A stretch of 64,000 bases of DNA, taken from contig CAJRBF020000003.1 in the NCBI GenBank assembly GCA_907165275.2, forward strand, positions 124,001 to 188,000. The letters run 5' to 3'. The notes under the pieces were generated by a model. The model saw only the letters and a program-made list of their open reading frames with translations. It was not told the origin of the DNA and ran no database searches. The DNA comes from Zygaena filipendulae (lineage: Eukaryota > Arthropoda > Insecta > Lepidoptera > Zygaenidae). Position 1 is the first letter of the stretch, and each line of letters begins with the position of its first letter. Both the position numbers and the translations under genes were made by a program. Shown one piece after another: positions 1-10,344 of this stretch.

Positions 1-130
1 CATACCCTTGACCTCGGGTGGACCCTTCACCTCGGGTATTATCCATGTTAAGCTCTTGACCTCGAGCCTTCACTATCCTTAGCCCTTGACCTCGAGCTTC
101 CTCAAACACTAACCTTTGACCACGGGTATC
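1..130. repeat. Degenerate minisatellite, about 30-37 bp unit
   Basis: Four to five imperfect copies of a unit containing CTTGACCTCGGG or CTTGACCTCGAG recur at irregular 30-37 bp spacing. The array is cut by the start of the window, so its full length is unknown. No coding potential was seen. Confidence 0.6.
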
Positions 131-1075
131 ATCATAGTTTGTCTGGTCCATGTCTCTGCAACTCATACAATAGAAGGAAAAGCTTAAAAATTATTCACAA
201 AATACTTAGCGGACTGGATTCAACTCACAAGGTGAGGTTTTTTCGATAAAAAGGTTAAATAAAAGCATAAATATTGTAATTTACCTATGCTACATATTTT
301 ATACACACACACTACATATTTATTACGAGTTCGTATTTAATCAGATAGTAATAAAAACACAAAAAGGATCAACCTTACTGTGGTACAATTAAAACGATTT
401 GTATAATATTACCTACTAATGTTGTTAATTGATACTTTATTGCACTATAGTGTTCACTCAAGTGTTTTTGTAGATAAAAGAAGGGAAAGAAAAAGAAAAA
501 AAAAAGTATTCATGATATATAACATAAATCACCAAATATTAGTCGGTAAATTATTAATTATCAACGGCAAAATCTGAATATTATCATAATAGGGTTATTT
601 CATTTAATTTCATTTCATTTCATAAGTACAGAGTAACTCCATTGTCTCCTTTTTTCAATCTACCCACTAACTCACTTCAATTGTTCTTTAATGAAGCTTT
701 GTATGTTTATGAAAATAAAGGAATTTAGAAAGTAGCAAGAAAGAAAAACCCATGTGTAGTGTTTGTGTCTATTAAGTAGGTAGATATAATACGTTGTCTC
801 ATGTATCCCAGAGAGGGTATAAAGAAATATCGTGGGGATAAATAAAGATCGTCAACATCACCCGACGGGTAGTCTGTTGTTAGGCGCGGAGCGAGTCGGA
901 CGTGCGCTCGCGCAAGGATCAGGCAGTAGTAGTGACAGTAACTGGTAGGTATAATACCGTGTCAATGTATCGACGTATGCTTATTAAATATACTTGCTAC
1001 CCACCTTTTACTTATGTTTACCTAAAATATTTATTTATTTTTTTAGCTATTAATAACATAAATAATAATCAAGAT
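131..1075. other. AT-rich non-coding flank of the LTR element
   Basis: No supported gene. There is a short ATTTC-type tract at about 601-622 and purine-rich stretches near 478-505. The small open frame at 902-1123 runs into the LTR and has no recognisable motif. The last four bases, AGAT at 1072-1075, are one copy of the target duplication of the downstream LTR element. Confidence 0.5.
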
Positions 1076-2066
1076 AGTCAAGTTTTTGGGCGCTCGAGAG
1101 GGCTTTTTAAAAAGACAATTTAATTATTAAAAAGCTTTAATGTGTTAGCCCTTAGGTGTTTTGGTACAGACTGAATACAAAAAGGAGTTTCTTAATTCTA
1201 AGAAGAAAGAAAGAAAGAAAGAAAATAAATTTATTTGTCAACCAACACATAACTAATATATAACTGCAACAATACAAAAATGTTGACAAAATGGTCCCGG
1301 CTCAGCATAATACTACCTCACACAGTTAACAGTGTGAGGCAGCGCTGGTTTTCAGCCGGAACCACGGTAAAAAATAAATAAAAGTAAAAAATAAACTATA
1401 AAACCAAAATTACAATAAAAAAAAATGAACTATATAACTAAACAAAAAATAGAATAAAATAACAATAAATATATATAAATACGTGACGTCTCGGACACCG
1501 TTACTTACAATAATCTGATTATAATACATAAATTACTATATACAAAAATGACATAATACGATATACCTATACGATACTGGATACAATACATAATATACAT
1601 AAATGGTACCATAAATAGTATACACAAGGAAAAAAATAATTTTGTACATCTATACAAATATTATAAAGAGGAAAGATTTGACTTTTTGTTTGTATGTTTG
1701 TTACGATTCAACTCAAAAACCACTGGACCGATCCAAAACATTATTTCAACATTAGAAAGCCACACCATCCCTGAGCAACACAGGCCACATTGCAATACGG
1801 AGTGCCCACAAAAACTCCTAAAGTATCGCGGGTGAAACCGCGCGGGACAGCCAGTACTATTATAAAACAATATTATGATTAATAATATGATAATATAATT
1901 CTAATGCTTACAAACTACTGGGTGGCCGTCTGGCCGACAATGCTTCATCATCAAATCGTCAGGTGCGCAAAGCGTGGGCGCGAGACTAGCGTCCAGCGAG
2001 TGTTTATCATATAAAGCTTAGGCTGCAAGAAACGCATGACGACTAGATGGTGCTGGCGACATAACT
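1076..2066 (-). repeat. 3' LTR, split by a LINE insertion
   Basis: Bases 1076-1201 and 1896-2066 match the intact LTR at 7736-8022 with only scattered differences. The interruption at 1202-1895 is flanked by the 9-bp duplication TAATTCTAA (1193-1201 and 1896-1904). Removing insert and duplication leaves an LTR of about 287 bp. Confidence 0.88.
1202..1895 (-). mobile_element. 5'-truncated LINE tail containing a Helitron-like segment
   Basis: Read on the minus strand, this 694-bp insert ends in a TTTC-repeat tail after AATAAATTTATTT, a LINE-type 3' end, and is flanked by a 9-bp duplication inside the LTR. It includes the module CTGAAAACCAGCGCTG, shared with the LINE 3' UTRs at 31053, 28914 and 58801. 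Its 5' part, 1650-1880, resembles a Helitron-derived fragment (an ATATTATAAAGAGGAAAG-like start and a GGGTGAAACCGCGCGGGACAG-like end). A near-identical copy lies at 31053-31735, continuous there with LINE coding sequence, so the segment is probably part of that LINE family's 3' UTR. Confidence 0.72.
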
Positions 2067-2076
2067 CCTCCCTCTG
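2067..2076 (-). promoter_or_regulatory. Polypurine tract of the LTR element
   Basis: On the minus strand CAGAGGGAGG directly abuts the first base of the 3' LTR. This is the position and composition expected of the plus-strand DNA primer of an LTR element, and it fixes the element's orientation. Confidence 0.7.
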
Positions 2077-2740
2077 TAAGTTCGAGATTATCCAACAGAG
2101 GAGGATTATCTCGAGGTTTTTCACAAAATTTATTAATGTTTATCGGCAAAAAGTAGCAAAAGTAATAAAATAATTATAATAATTACGCAAAACACAAAAT
2201 TTCCTACGCTAAGGTGCTTATGATCTAAGGCACTTTCACTTTTTCACTATTGTTTATTTAACTTTCACTTTTCTGCAGATAATTCAGGAACTGGATGTCC
2301 ATGAGATCTATTCCGTTTACGTTGAAGGGTTTTCTCTGGACATCTGATGGTTTGGTTATTATCTTAGTTAGATTAATTAAGGGGAAGTCTGGGTAAATTA
2401 TCTCTCTCCCCTGATGCTGGAGTCTTTCTATCTTAAGTTCTTAAGTATTTTAATTTTAATTTGGCCATCCATGGATAAAAGATAGGTTCCACAGATGCTT
2501 TCTTGAGTTATTTCGTTTTCACAGTATTTGGTGAGTAGGGTATCGGTTTTTGCGTAAATTATTCAGCGATTGGACTGAATAAGAGCAGCTCTTACGTCAT
2601 CAATAGCCACCGGAACAGGGTGACAAATTAAAATGTTAGTGGAAAACCTCAAAAGTTGTGAAACGCAATCATCTTCAATCAGCTATTGGCGAGACATCAT
2701 TTTCAAAACACAGGAAACGGGCTTCGTCGATCTCACTGCA

Positions 2741-3230
2741 TTACTGGGAGAGCGGCCTAGTGTTTAACCCTTTCACAAAAAGGTAGGGGTATTTAGGAAG
2801 GATAAGGGTAGTAATTCCACTGCTGATATTATGCACAGGTAAAAGAATCAATTTAAAATAATCAAAGATTTCATTACTAATTAATGGAATGTGCATAATA
2901 AACTTTATCTGATTTTGTTTCACGTATGCCTTAATCTCTATTAATTGCTTTATTTTAAAAACATTTTCAATGGTGGCTGGAAAAACTATTTTTTCAGTTT
3001 TTTTCAATTTATTTTAACAGTAATAATAATTCATCGGTATCTACAATTGATTGATGTAATAACATAATTTTAGCAAAAGCAACAGCTGTTTCAATTTCGT
3101 TCAGCTGGATGTAGAGCGTTTGGAAATTATTTGTAATGATATTATAAAATATGTGAATTATTTTATTGCCTGTTTGGAACAACTTTAACTCGGTTATACT
3201 ACGGTTAATATCTTGTAAGCTTTTCTCCAA
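2741..3230 (-). pseudogene. Env-like remnant of the errantivirus-like element
   Basis: Two adjoining open stretches in different frames (3230-3009 and 3007-2741) read as one protein region broken by a frameshift at about 3005. The first has a helix-prone segment ending in a leucine run. The second contains IPLISNEIFDYFKLILLPVH, which resembles the Env/F-like third ORF of insect errantiviruses as I remember it. The position, between integrase and 3' LTR, fits an env gene. No signal peptide, cleavage site or membrane anchor could be placed, so this is a fragment. An unrelated third ORF is possible. Confidence 0.5.
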
Positions 3231-4421
3231 CTGGATGAAATTGTTAATGGTAGAGTTAGCTATTCTAATAATAGTAGGTACCCACCATTTCAGCGATAAT
3301 AATTGTCATTTTCTTATCGGTTCGGACTTGTTTAGTTTCAATTTCATGAATTAATTTTTCGTACATTATTGCTTCATCAAATTACCAATAATTGATTTTA
3401 TTAATAAACCAATAGGTATAAGTAAACCGCGTTTAGATCTCACTAATGAGATAACCAATCTATAAATACTTTTCAATAATATTACTCTTAATATGTTCTA
3501 TTTGTGTTTCGACTTCTATGAAATCGTAAGGAATACTTTCATTTGAAAATAGCTACCAAATTGTTGTTTAAGGGTATGAAGACTATTAATATTTAATTCT
3601 AACTGATCATAAACTAACTAATTAAGATCTAAGATTTTTGTTATGAGTGCGTCACTATTATGATAGGACATCACTAGTCTATGCTATATAGAGATGGCGT
3701 CTAGTACACGGCCAACTCCATGATACGTATTAAAAGTACCTAATGTAAAACATTATATAATAAGACCAAGTTTGGTTGAAGCCAGTATTATAATTTATTT
3801 AATTCACTGACCCAAACAATTTTGATGACAATCCATTTATCATGACTGATAATAGCTTGAACCGTAGTTGAATATGTAGAATGATTATACAAGAGGACTG
3901 TATAAGACATAACAGATGCAGTATCAGTAATTTTTAGTTGGTATTTTGCTATACGATAAATTATATAATAGTAGAGTGGTATCTACAATATTTAGTTAGG
4001 ATTTTGCGAAGTACCAATGTGAAAAATCAATTTTATAAAATAATATTTCTTTGATTAATGTGTAATTAAATTCAGTACCGGGGTCTGAGCTAATTCTACT
4101 AGGGACACAGTATATTGAAAAATATTTGATAAGTGCTCTAACTGCTTCTGGAGTCGATTTACTTAAGAAATACAAATTAGCTAAAACTTTTTAAACATAG
4201 AACTGGATATGGACAGAAAAATATTATGTCTGAAGGAGCACGGTTATATAAAGGCCTAACAACTGAATTAAGAGAATGCAACTCTTTAAATATATTAAAA
4301 AACAAACTTAAAATGTATATTAGCGATAAGATAATTTAAATGTTTTGATTAGCTGGAACTTATTGATTTAAGTAGGTATTCAAATACACCTTAAACTCAT
4401 CGTAAGTGAACTACATTGTTT
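3231..4421 (-). other. Unreadable internal part of the LTR element
   Basis: AT-rich, with frequent stops in all six frames. By position it should hold the rest of integrase and the N-terminal part of env. No motif is clear enough to call. Confidence 0.4.
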
Positions 4422-4720
4422 TTAATGATTAATAAAGTTCTTTAGAGCATCGATTATCGTAAAATAATTTCTTCCCTCTTTAGAGAAAGTATGTATGAAT
4501 AATTCCTGAAACAGCTTAGTTTGAGTTTGAGATAACTGCAGTTCAGGTTTAAATGGTTTACGATCATAGCTGTACTTAAATTTTTTACAAATATCGCACG
4601 CATTTATAATACAGTAAATTCGTCTTAGATGCACCAATGTTTCCTTAATTCCTCTATGAATTATAAATTATTTATGATGTATTTCAGCTTCGAAATAAGA
4701 GAAATGTTTTATTGTACGTC
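4422..4720 (-). pseudogene. Integrase remnant (zinc-binding end and start of core)
   Basis: The minus-strand frame ending at 4422 contains CDICKKFKYSYDRKP, the CxxC half and following basic stretch of a gypsy integrase zinc-binding domain. It then has NYFTIIDA, which matches the strand carrying the first catalytic aspartate of the integrase core. Just upstream, to about 4720, HFSYFEAEIHH and HRGIKETLVHLRR-like codons supply the two histidines, separated from the rest by an in-frame stop. The rest of the core and the C-terminal domain are lost. Confidence 0.65.
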
Positions 4721-4754
4721 GTATGTATTCTTTAAAAAAAAATATAATATATGT

Positions 4755-6551
4755 TTATTTATCTTGTTTAAGTAAAATTGAAATTTTTGGCTTTTTTTTT
4801 TTATCTAAGTTCACCTTCATAGAATTATCATATTTTTCCTCTAATAAATTATTTTTCATCCGTGACAAAGCATCGGCATTGGAATTTTGCTTTCCGCTTT
4901 TATAAATAGTTTGATAATCGAATCCTGCAAGACGTAGTTTCCATCTCGCTAGTTTACTGTTCGGCTCTTTTATAAAGTTCAACCGAGCTAACGGTCTATG
5001 ATCAGTATATATGGTAGATTTCTTTCCATACCAATTCGAAACAAAATTTTGTTTATCTGTGTCAACAAAGAAATTGCACTGAGCTGAAGGCATATGTACA
5101 CTATCTCTCCGAATAAAATTAACAATATCGTCTGCGTTTTGTAAGTTACTTGGTATCTTTGCGTGTACTTCGGATGTAGGTGGTACATTTATTTCGTACG
5201 GTGGGTTATAAATTATAGGTATCGTTGCATTTTGTGTCCGTAGAGTCTGATTTTTCATGTCAATAGTCGCTGACAATTTTTTTAAAAGGTCGGAGCCTAT
5301 TAGTCCGTCATATCGTCCATCAACGTCGTAAATATAAAATGTATGAGGCAGAGTACTTTTAAATGTTTTTAATAATGGGATATTAATAACTTCGTTATGC
5401 GAGTTTTTAGCATGCGTACTCATTACTGTAAAGGGTTTATAATATTTAGACTCTTTAAAGAATTCATTAGCTTTGGCAGGACTGATAAAAGAACGAGTAC
5501 TTCCGGTATCAATGAGAAATTTCGAGTTGATTTCCGGGATTTCGATATGGGGTAATTTTAGAATACTATCACAAGAATTAAAATTTATCACCACACCATG
5601 TCCTTCGAAGTTTTTTTCAGAAAAATCCTGAGTGGGTTCAGTCTCTACATTATTCTCTACATTATTCTCTACAACTATACAACTAGGAGGTTTCTCTACT
5701 CTAGTTGTAAAGTTACAGTTTTCAACTATGTTACAATCTTTAGGGGGTTGGTCGTTAGGTTGATCTTCTTCGTTTGTATAGTAGTAGTTATCGTTTTCTT
5801 GAATTAGGTGTGGTTCTTCAGTATAAAATAAGTCATGTATCATATTTTGTCTAATAGGTGCTGTGCGCATCGACACGTCTGTCTGTTCAAGCTTAGGTGC
5901 CTGTTGGTTTGGAGTACCGTATTTAAAACCTTGTTGCTGAGGGATTCCAAATTTGTATCCACCGTATTGGAAAGGCGGGTGCGCCTGTTGAAAAGGTGCC
6001 TGATAAGTTGGTCTAGATTGATGACCTTGGGATGCAAAATTTGGCTGATAAAAGTTAGGTCTAATGGCATGCCCTTGTGGAATGCCAAACTTAAAATTGT
6101 TTTGAGGAATGCCATACTTAAAGTTGTTTTGTGGAATGCCATATTTAACCGGCGATGTTAAGTTAAATGTAGGCTTGTTATTAGGAATATCGTATCTGAA
6201 ATTACTATTCGGTGATAAATTAATTGTGGGCTTATTAAATCCTTGAGCCATACTATTATTAGGAATACCGTATCTGAAATTACTATTCGATGATAAGTTA
6301 AATGTGGGTTTGTAAAAACCTTGAGCCATAGGCACTGGCATCAACGGATTATGTTGCTTACCTAATTTATTTCGTGCGTTATACTGGAATTTGAAATTTA
6401 CTTCTTCTGTCACAATACTTAAAGCATTTTCAAGGGTATCACCACCCTTTAAACGTACGATATGAATTAAATCCTCAGGTAGACTATATAAAAATACATT
6501 CAAAGCCGTATTATTATAAATTAAATTAGCCGTATTAATATAATTAAATTT
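4755..6551 (-). pseudogene. Gag C-terminus, retropepsin and RNase H fragment fused in frame
   Basis: The frame is open on the minus strand from 6551 to the stop at 4755. The start (about 6551-6400) is Gag capsid-like. A linker of about 200 residues rich in Q, N, P and F repeats a GIP motif (KYGIP, KFGIP, RYGIP). An aspartic protease follows, with FLIDTGSTRSFIS near 5510 (catalytic DTG) and the partner strand GLIGSDLL near 5310. After about 80 more residues comes YTDHRPLARLNF (near 5010) and SGKQNSNADALSRM, the C-terminal part of a Ty3/gypsy RNase H. The whole RT palm and fingers that should separate protease from RNase H are missing although the frame is kept. No ATG begins this frame. Confidence 0.78.
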
Positions 6552-6841
6552 TTATCATTTTTGCTGTTTTGCTATCAAAGAACTACGCACGTTTTGGATT
6601 CTATGACAAAACTCTATGTAAGACTCTCCATGTTTTATTTTCATAGTTTCTAATTCGATCAATATGCATGCTTCCGATCGCGGATCGCCGAAATGTTGTG
6701 TAAGAATTTCTTTCAATCTATCCCATGATTTTATATTGGGATTATCGCTAAGTAGAGACGCAGCTCTACCAGTAAGTTTACCGCTTATGGCGTGAAAAAG
6801 ATATAATTCTTGTGCTAAATTTCCTGGTATTCTAGCATTCT
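6552..6841 (-). pseudogene. Gag N-terminal portion
   Basis: On the minus strand this stretch encodes a capsid-type sequence including SGKLTGRAASLLS, HFGDPRSEACILIELETMK and FCHRIQNVRSSL. Small residues near GRA, a conserved DPRSE and a C-terminal FC-R-Q motif are typical of gypsy/errantivirus Gag. It is in the same frame as the downstream segment, but the two are separated by consecutive TGA and TAA stops at 6552-6557. The N-terminus is cut off by AT-rich repeats at 6842. Confidence 0.65.
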
Positions 6842-7330
6842 TTCTTATTTTTTATACATGTGTATAAAAAATAAGAAACTTCGTTCCAAAATGTAAAAAG
6901 AAAATTAATTATTATATGCAATTAAAATAAAGCACTTCGTTCAAAAATTTAAAAAGAAAAAGAATTATAATAAAATGTAATTACGAAAAAAAAAACTTCG
7001 TTCTAAAATATTAAAGAAATTAATTATAAAAATGTAAGAAAAACAACAATAATTATAATATGATACGTAAGGAAATTCACTTCAAAATTTTAAAGAAATT
7101 ATTTAAAAAAATTCAAAAGAAAATTAATTATATTATGTAATTATAAAAATGCAAAAGAAATTACTTAATTATAACTTTACTTATTTTAGTATATTAATCA
7201 TTTATCATTTTCATTTAATATTTATTTTAATGTATTTCATTTATCATTTAAATATTTTATTCATTTATCATTTTAATATATTATTCAATCATAACTTTCA
7301 TTATTCTTTTTAACATCAGATATTTCAATT
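6842..7330. repeat. AT-rich degenerate tandem repeats beginning with a perfect hairpin
   Basis: Bases 6842-6877 form a perfect inverted repeat with 17-bp arms around TG. From there to about 7150, four to five loose copies of a unit of roughly 60-75 bp recur (AACTTCGTTC, AAAATTTAAAAAGAAA, TTAATTATAATATG). From about 7195 to 7330 a second family of TTCATTTATCATTTTAATAT-like copies follows. The block interrupts gag. Confidence 0.55.
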
Positions 7331-7735
7331 TATTCAATTATTATTTTGCCTATTTTTGTGCAAAAATAACAAATACTTAATTTATAAAATATAATCACTT
7401 AATACTAACACAAATTAATCACGAGAATCATAAGTTGCCAATTTTAGTGCAAACAAAATCAGATAAACGCAATTAATAAGTCCGACGATTTTAGTTCGGA
7501 TATTTTTTAACGAAGAAAATTGGGAATATGATAGAGACAGGATGTGAAAAGGTTTACTCACCAGCTGCTCAATCCCATGTCCTCCGGAGTCAGTCAACAC
7601 CTTTCACGAGCTTCCAACAGGAGACGTATTTATTTGTCCGTAGAGATATCCGCTAGAAAAACCACACGCGAAACCGATTTTTGTGCTTGCGATCGATGGT
7701 ATTCAATTTTCGCGAGATATCCAACCGGCTGCGCC
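7331..7735 (-). other. Leader region of the LTR element
   Basis: Lies between the 5' LTR and the remaining gag. No reading frame is supported. The bases immediately inside the LTR (minus strand GGCGCAGCCGGTTGGATAT, ending at 7735) are where a tRNA primer-binding site should be, but I could not assign a tRNA. Confidence 0.4.
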
Positions 7736-8022
7736 AGTCAAGTTTTTGGGCGCTCGAGAGGGCTTTTTAAAAGACGATTTAATTATTAAAAAGCTTTAAT
7801 GTGATAGCCCTTAGGTGTTTTAGTACAGACTGAATACAAAAAGGAGTTTCTTAATTCTAATGCTTACAAACTACTGGGTGGCCGTCTGGCCGACAATGCT
7901 TCATCATCAAATCGTCAGGTGCGCAAAGCGTGGGCGCGAGACTAGCGTCCAGCGAGTGTTTATCATATAAAGCTTAGGCTGCAAGAAACGCATGACGACT
8001 AGATGGTGCTGGCGACATAACT
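7736..8022 (-). repeat. 5' LTR, intact, 287 bp
   Basis: Continuous copy of the LTR, matching 1076-1201 plus 1896-2066. It is followed at 8023-8026 by AGAT, the second copy of the target duplication. Confidence 0.88.
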
Positions 8023-8354
8023 AGATAGTCTAGATACGGGTTGTATGTACGCGCGTGCGTTACGTACCTACATACGTAAGTACGTAATACGTAAGTTGTA
8101 GTCAACCCAATGATTTCCTATGAATATGATTCAAAATATGTATAGTCATTACTAAGACATACATAGCCCTTCCACACTATTATTTGTTCTTCTATTTTTA
8201 TTTATTTGTTACAACAAATGTCCAATCATGTTCATGAAGGTTTAAGCCTGAGTAACGATTTAATTTCTTGGAATTTATACTTGTGAATTAGATCTAAGTG
8301 TAATATTTGTCATTTATTGTGTAATAAAGAGTTTTTAAAACAAACAAACAAACC
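8023..8354 (+). other. Non-coding; ends in a retroelement-like 3' tail
   Basis: 8030-8100 is rich in CGTA/TACG palindromic words. From about 8220 the sequence looks like a transcript end: TGTAATAAAGAG and then AAACAAACAAACAAA at 8339-8352, directly against GC-rich coding sequence. This suggests a plus-strand retroelement with a CAAA-repeat tail inserted at or inside an exon; its 5' limit is not visible. Confidence 0.4.
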
Positions 8355-9858
8355 GCTGCCGCGGAATTGGCCCACGCCGCCAAGGGATTCGAAGCTCTCG
8401 GCGTACTTGTTCAGTATTTATTCCGGGTAAGTGCTTACCTTATCAAAAGTTATTTAAGACAATATGAGCTAATGGTTTGCTAAATCTTATTCCGTAAACT
8501 ATAATAATTATTATAAGAATCTTCATCAATGCTAAAGTGAGCACACTCCTAAATATTTTTTCCACTTACAACTCCTAATGCATTTTAAACTTGTAATGAA
8601 TAGTTTTTGTAATAGAGTAACTATTTAATTTTGTTGTTTAAAATTTTTCAGCGTGACGCTCTCAACGGCGATAAGTGGCGATTGGAAGCGGAGCGTTGGC
8701 GCAGCGTAGCTGCAGCGGAACGCAGCAGCAGCGCCGCACGCGCCGACAGGGATCGCCAACAGCGTGCACAGAAAGATCTTGACACTAGTATGTTTTTCTT
8801 GAGAAGTCATCGGTTAATTTTTTAAGTCAGATTTTTACTATTTAAAGTCGGCTTTGATTATTCCAAACCAGCACTTAGTGCATTTCAGGGAACACTCGTG
8901 TTGTGGCTTGCGGAGTAAAGTTCAGTGTTTTTACTGTTTAAAGTAAATTACAATTACTTTGTTGAACCAAAGGAGTGAGAGAGAGAGAAAGAAAAGAGAT
9001 AGCTATAGTTATAGTTTAATTTTTTTTAATTTCAGTTGCAGAATGCTTGAACAAAATCTCAGAGCTGGAGGTCGATGTCTCCTCCAAAGAGGAAGAGAAC
9101 GCTCGTCTCCAGGCCACACACATCGAGGAGGTTGCTGCACTGGCCAACAATATCAAGGAGCTCAAGGTAGACGACAGAAAAATAAAAACATAACATAATT
9201 TTTTAGATAGAACCTCTTTGATTAAAGTATCTAGACTTTAATCAAAGAGGTTCTATAGGACAAGACCCAATATGATTAATTTACGAGTTCAGCAAAAGTG
9301 ATGACATTGACCACGTTGCTTTCCAACTCAGGACCGTGAACTGAACAGAACAGTCAGTTTCCAGTTTGGCTTAAATTCTTCGCGCTCGTGAATTTCGGGA
9401 TTTCTTCGAGAATTTTTTTTCTTTTTGCATAATTTGCACGCACAAAGTTTATGTTAACCATAAGTCTCAGCCATGAACGAAGGTTTCAAAGTTGTTTGTT
9501 CTCCTCTCCCCCCCAGGACACAATAGATTGTCTGAAGCGCGAAGTGGCCGAGAGCCGGACGCGTCTGCACGCGCAGAGCGAGATTGAGCGAACGCTGCGC
9601 GCGCAGCTGGAGGCGGTGCGGGCCGAGTGCGAGCGAGAGGGGCGCGCGCGGCTCACCCCCGCCGAGCTAGCGTACGAGCGCACGTGGAACACGTGCGACG
9701 CCGCCTGCGACCCGGTGCGCTGCGAGGAGGAGGACTGCCAGTTGAGGCTGAGCGCGGACGACGAGCTCAGCACCGACGCCAACGAACTGCCAAATGTCAA
9801 AAGACGTGTTGTTTTCTCTCTCGTTAGTAAATTGTTTTTTTATGTGCAAACTGTGTAG
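8355..9858 (+). CDS. Host gene fragment: coiled-coil protein, four exons
   Basis: A consistent gene model: exon 8355-8426 (its upstream edge is lost at a retroelement tail), intron with GTAAGT donor, exon 8652-8787, intron GTATGT...TTTCAG, exon 9036-9166, intron GTAGAC...CCCCAG, exon 9517 to a stop at 9856-9858. Intron phases are 0, 1 and 0 and the frame runs through all junctions. The product is helical and charged (EAERWRSVAAAERSSSAARA, LNKISELEVDVSSKEEENAR, IKELK joined to DTIDCLKREVAESRTRL), consistent with a long coiled coil. It then has a cysteine-bearing acidic segment (CDAACDPVRCEEEDC) and DELSTDANELPNVKRR. The last codons before the stop are low-quality, so the true end may be a missed splice site. 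I do not recognise the family; a cytoskeletal or centrosomal coiled-coil protein is only a guess. Confidence 0.62.
9208..9255. repeat. Perfect 21-bp inverted repeat with 6-bp loop
   Basis: The arm TAGAACCTCTTTGATTAAAG plus T is followed by the loop ATCTAG and its exact reverse complement. It lies in the third intron of the coiled-coil gene. It could be a small palindromic insertion or an intronic hairpin; the loop is short for an ordinary microRNA precursor. Confidence 0.75.
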
Positions 9859-10033
9859 TGAAACAATCATTATACACTTAAGCTGGGGAAAAATAGGTGG
9901 TGTAGCCTCTAAAGAATAAATCCAGTTTTATTAGTTAGAACTTTTGTGTGAAATTGTGAAATACGTGTTAACGATATTTTGTCAAACTACCCACAGTCTT
10001 GTTTTTTGATGAACTGTCTTTTTTTTTTATGGT

Positions 10034-10120
10034 TCGGGTCATTTATTCGTGTGCAGTTATACATCGGGACATTTATTCGTGTGCAGTTACACATTGGGGC
10101 ATTTAATCGTGTGCAGTTAA
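10034..10120. repeat. Minisatellite, 30-bp unit, three copies
   Basis: Three copies of a 30-bp unit containing CATTTATTCGTGTGCAGTTA, in exact 30-bp register at 10040, 10070 and 10100. The third copy has T-to-A in ATTTATTCG. It lies just upstream of the LINE reading frames and may belong to its 5' UTR. Confidence 0.75.
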
Positions 10121-10344
10121 ATTTGAACTTTAATAATAGTATTATTTTTCATTCTTCGGGGTCTTTCTAAATAAACACAACAAATTTATAATGAAATAAA
10201 TGCATTGGCTGTACTAACGATTCACGAGTTTTGACATGTAATTCATGTAAACTTAATTACTGTCTTGAATGTTTAAAAATTAAAAGTGGCACTGTTTTGA
10301 GGAAAGAACACTTAGCAGCTCTCTAGTGTCCCTCGTGTTCTAAT

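Larger units (their letters stand above)
1076..8022 (-). mobile_element. Errantivirus-like Ty3/gypsy LTR retrotransposon, decayed
   Basis: Two matching LTRs lie at 1076-2066 (interrupted) and 7736-8022. On the minus strand each LTR begins AGTTATGTCGCC and ends AACTTGACT, the AGT...ACT ends usual for gypsy-group LTRs. The 4-bp sequence AGAT flanks both sides (1072-1075 and 8023-8026), as expected of an integrase-made duplication. A purine tract precedes the 3' LTR. Between the LTRs the minus strand carries, in order, gag, aspartic protease, part of RNase H, part of integrase and an Env-like remnant. Most of the reverse transcriptase is missing, and stops and frameshifts occur throughout, so the copy is dead. 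The Env-like segment points to the errantivirus branch. An LTR element with an unrelated third ORF is the alternative. Confidence 0.85.

Noticed and set aside
5598..6161. Plus-strand frames and a second minus-strand frame over the protease/Gag linker
   Set aside because: Low-complexity shadows of the repeated GIP-rich linker.
7544..7789. A gene spanning the leader and LTR
   Set aside because: It crosses the LTR boundary and has no domain; the matching LTR copy does not preserve the frame.
9208..9255. Annotating the intronic hairpin as a microRNA gene
   Set aside because: The 6-nt loop and lack of any basal stem are unlike a typical precursor; kept only as an inverted repeat.
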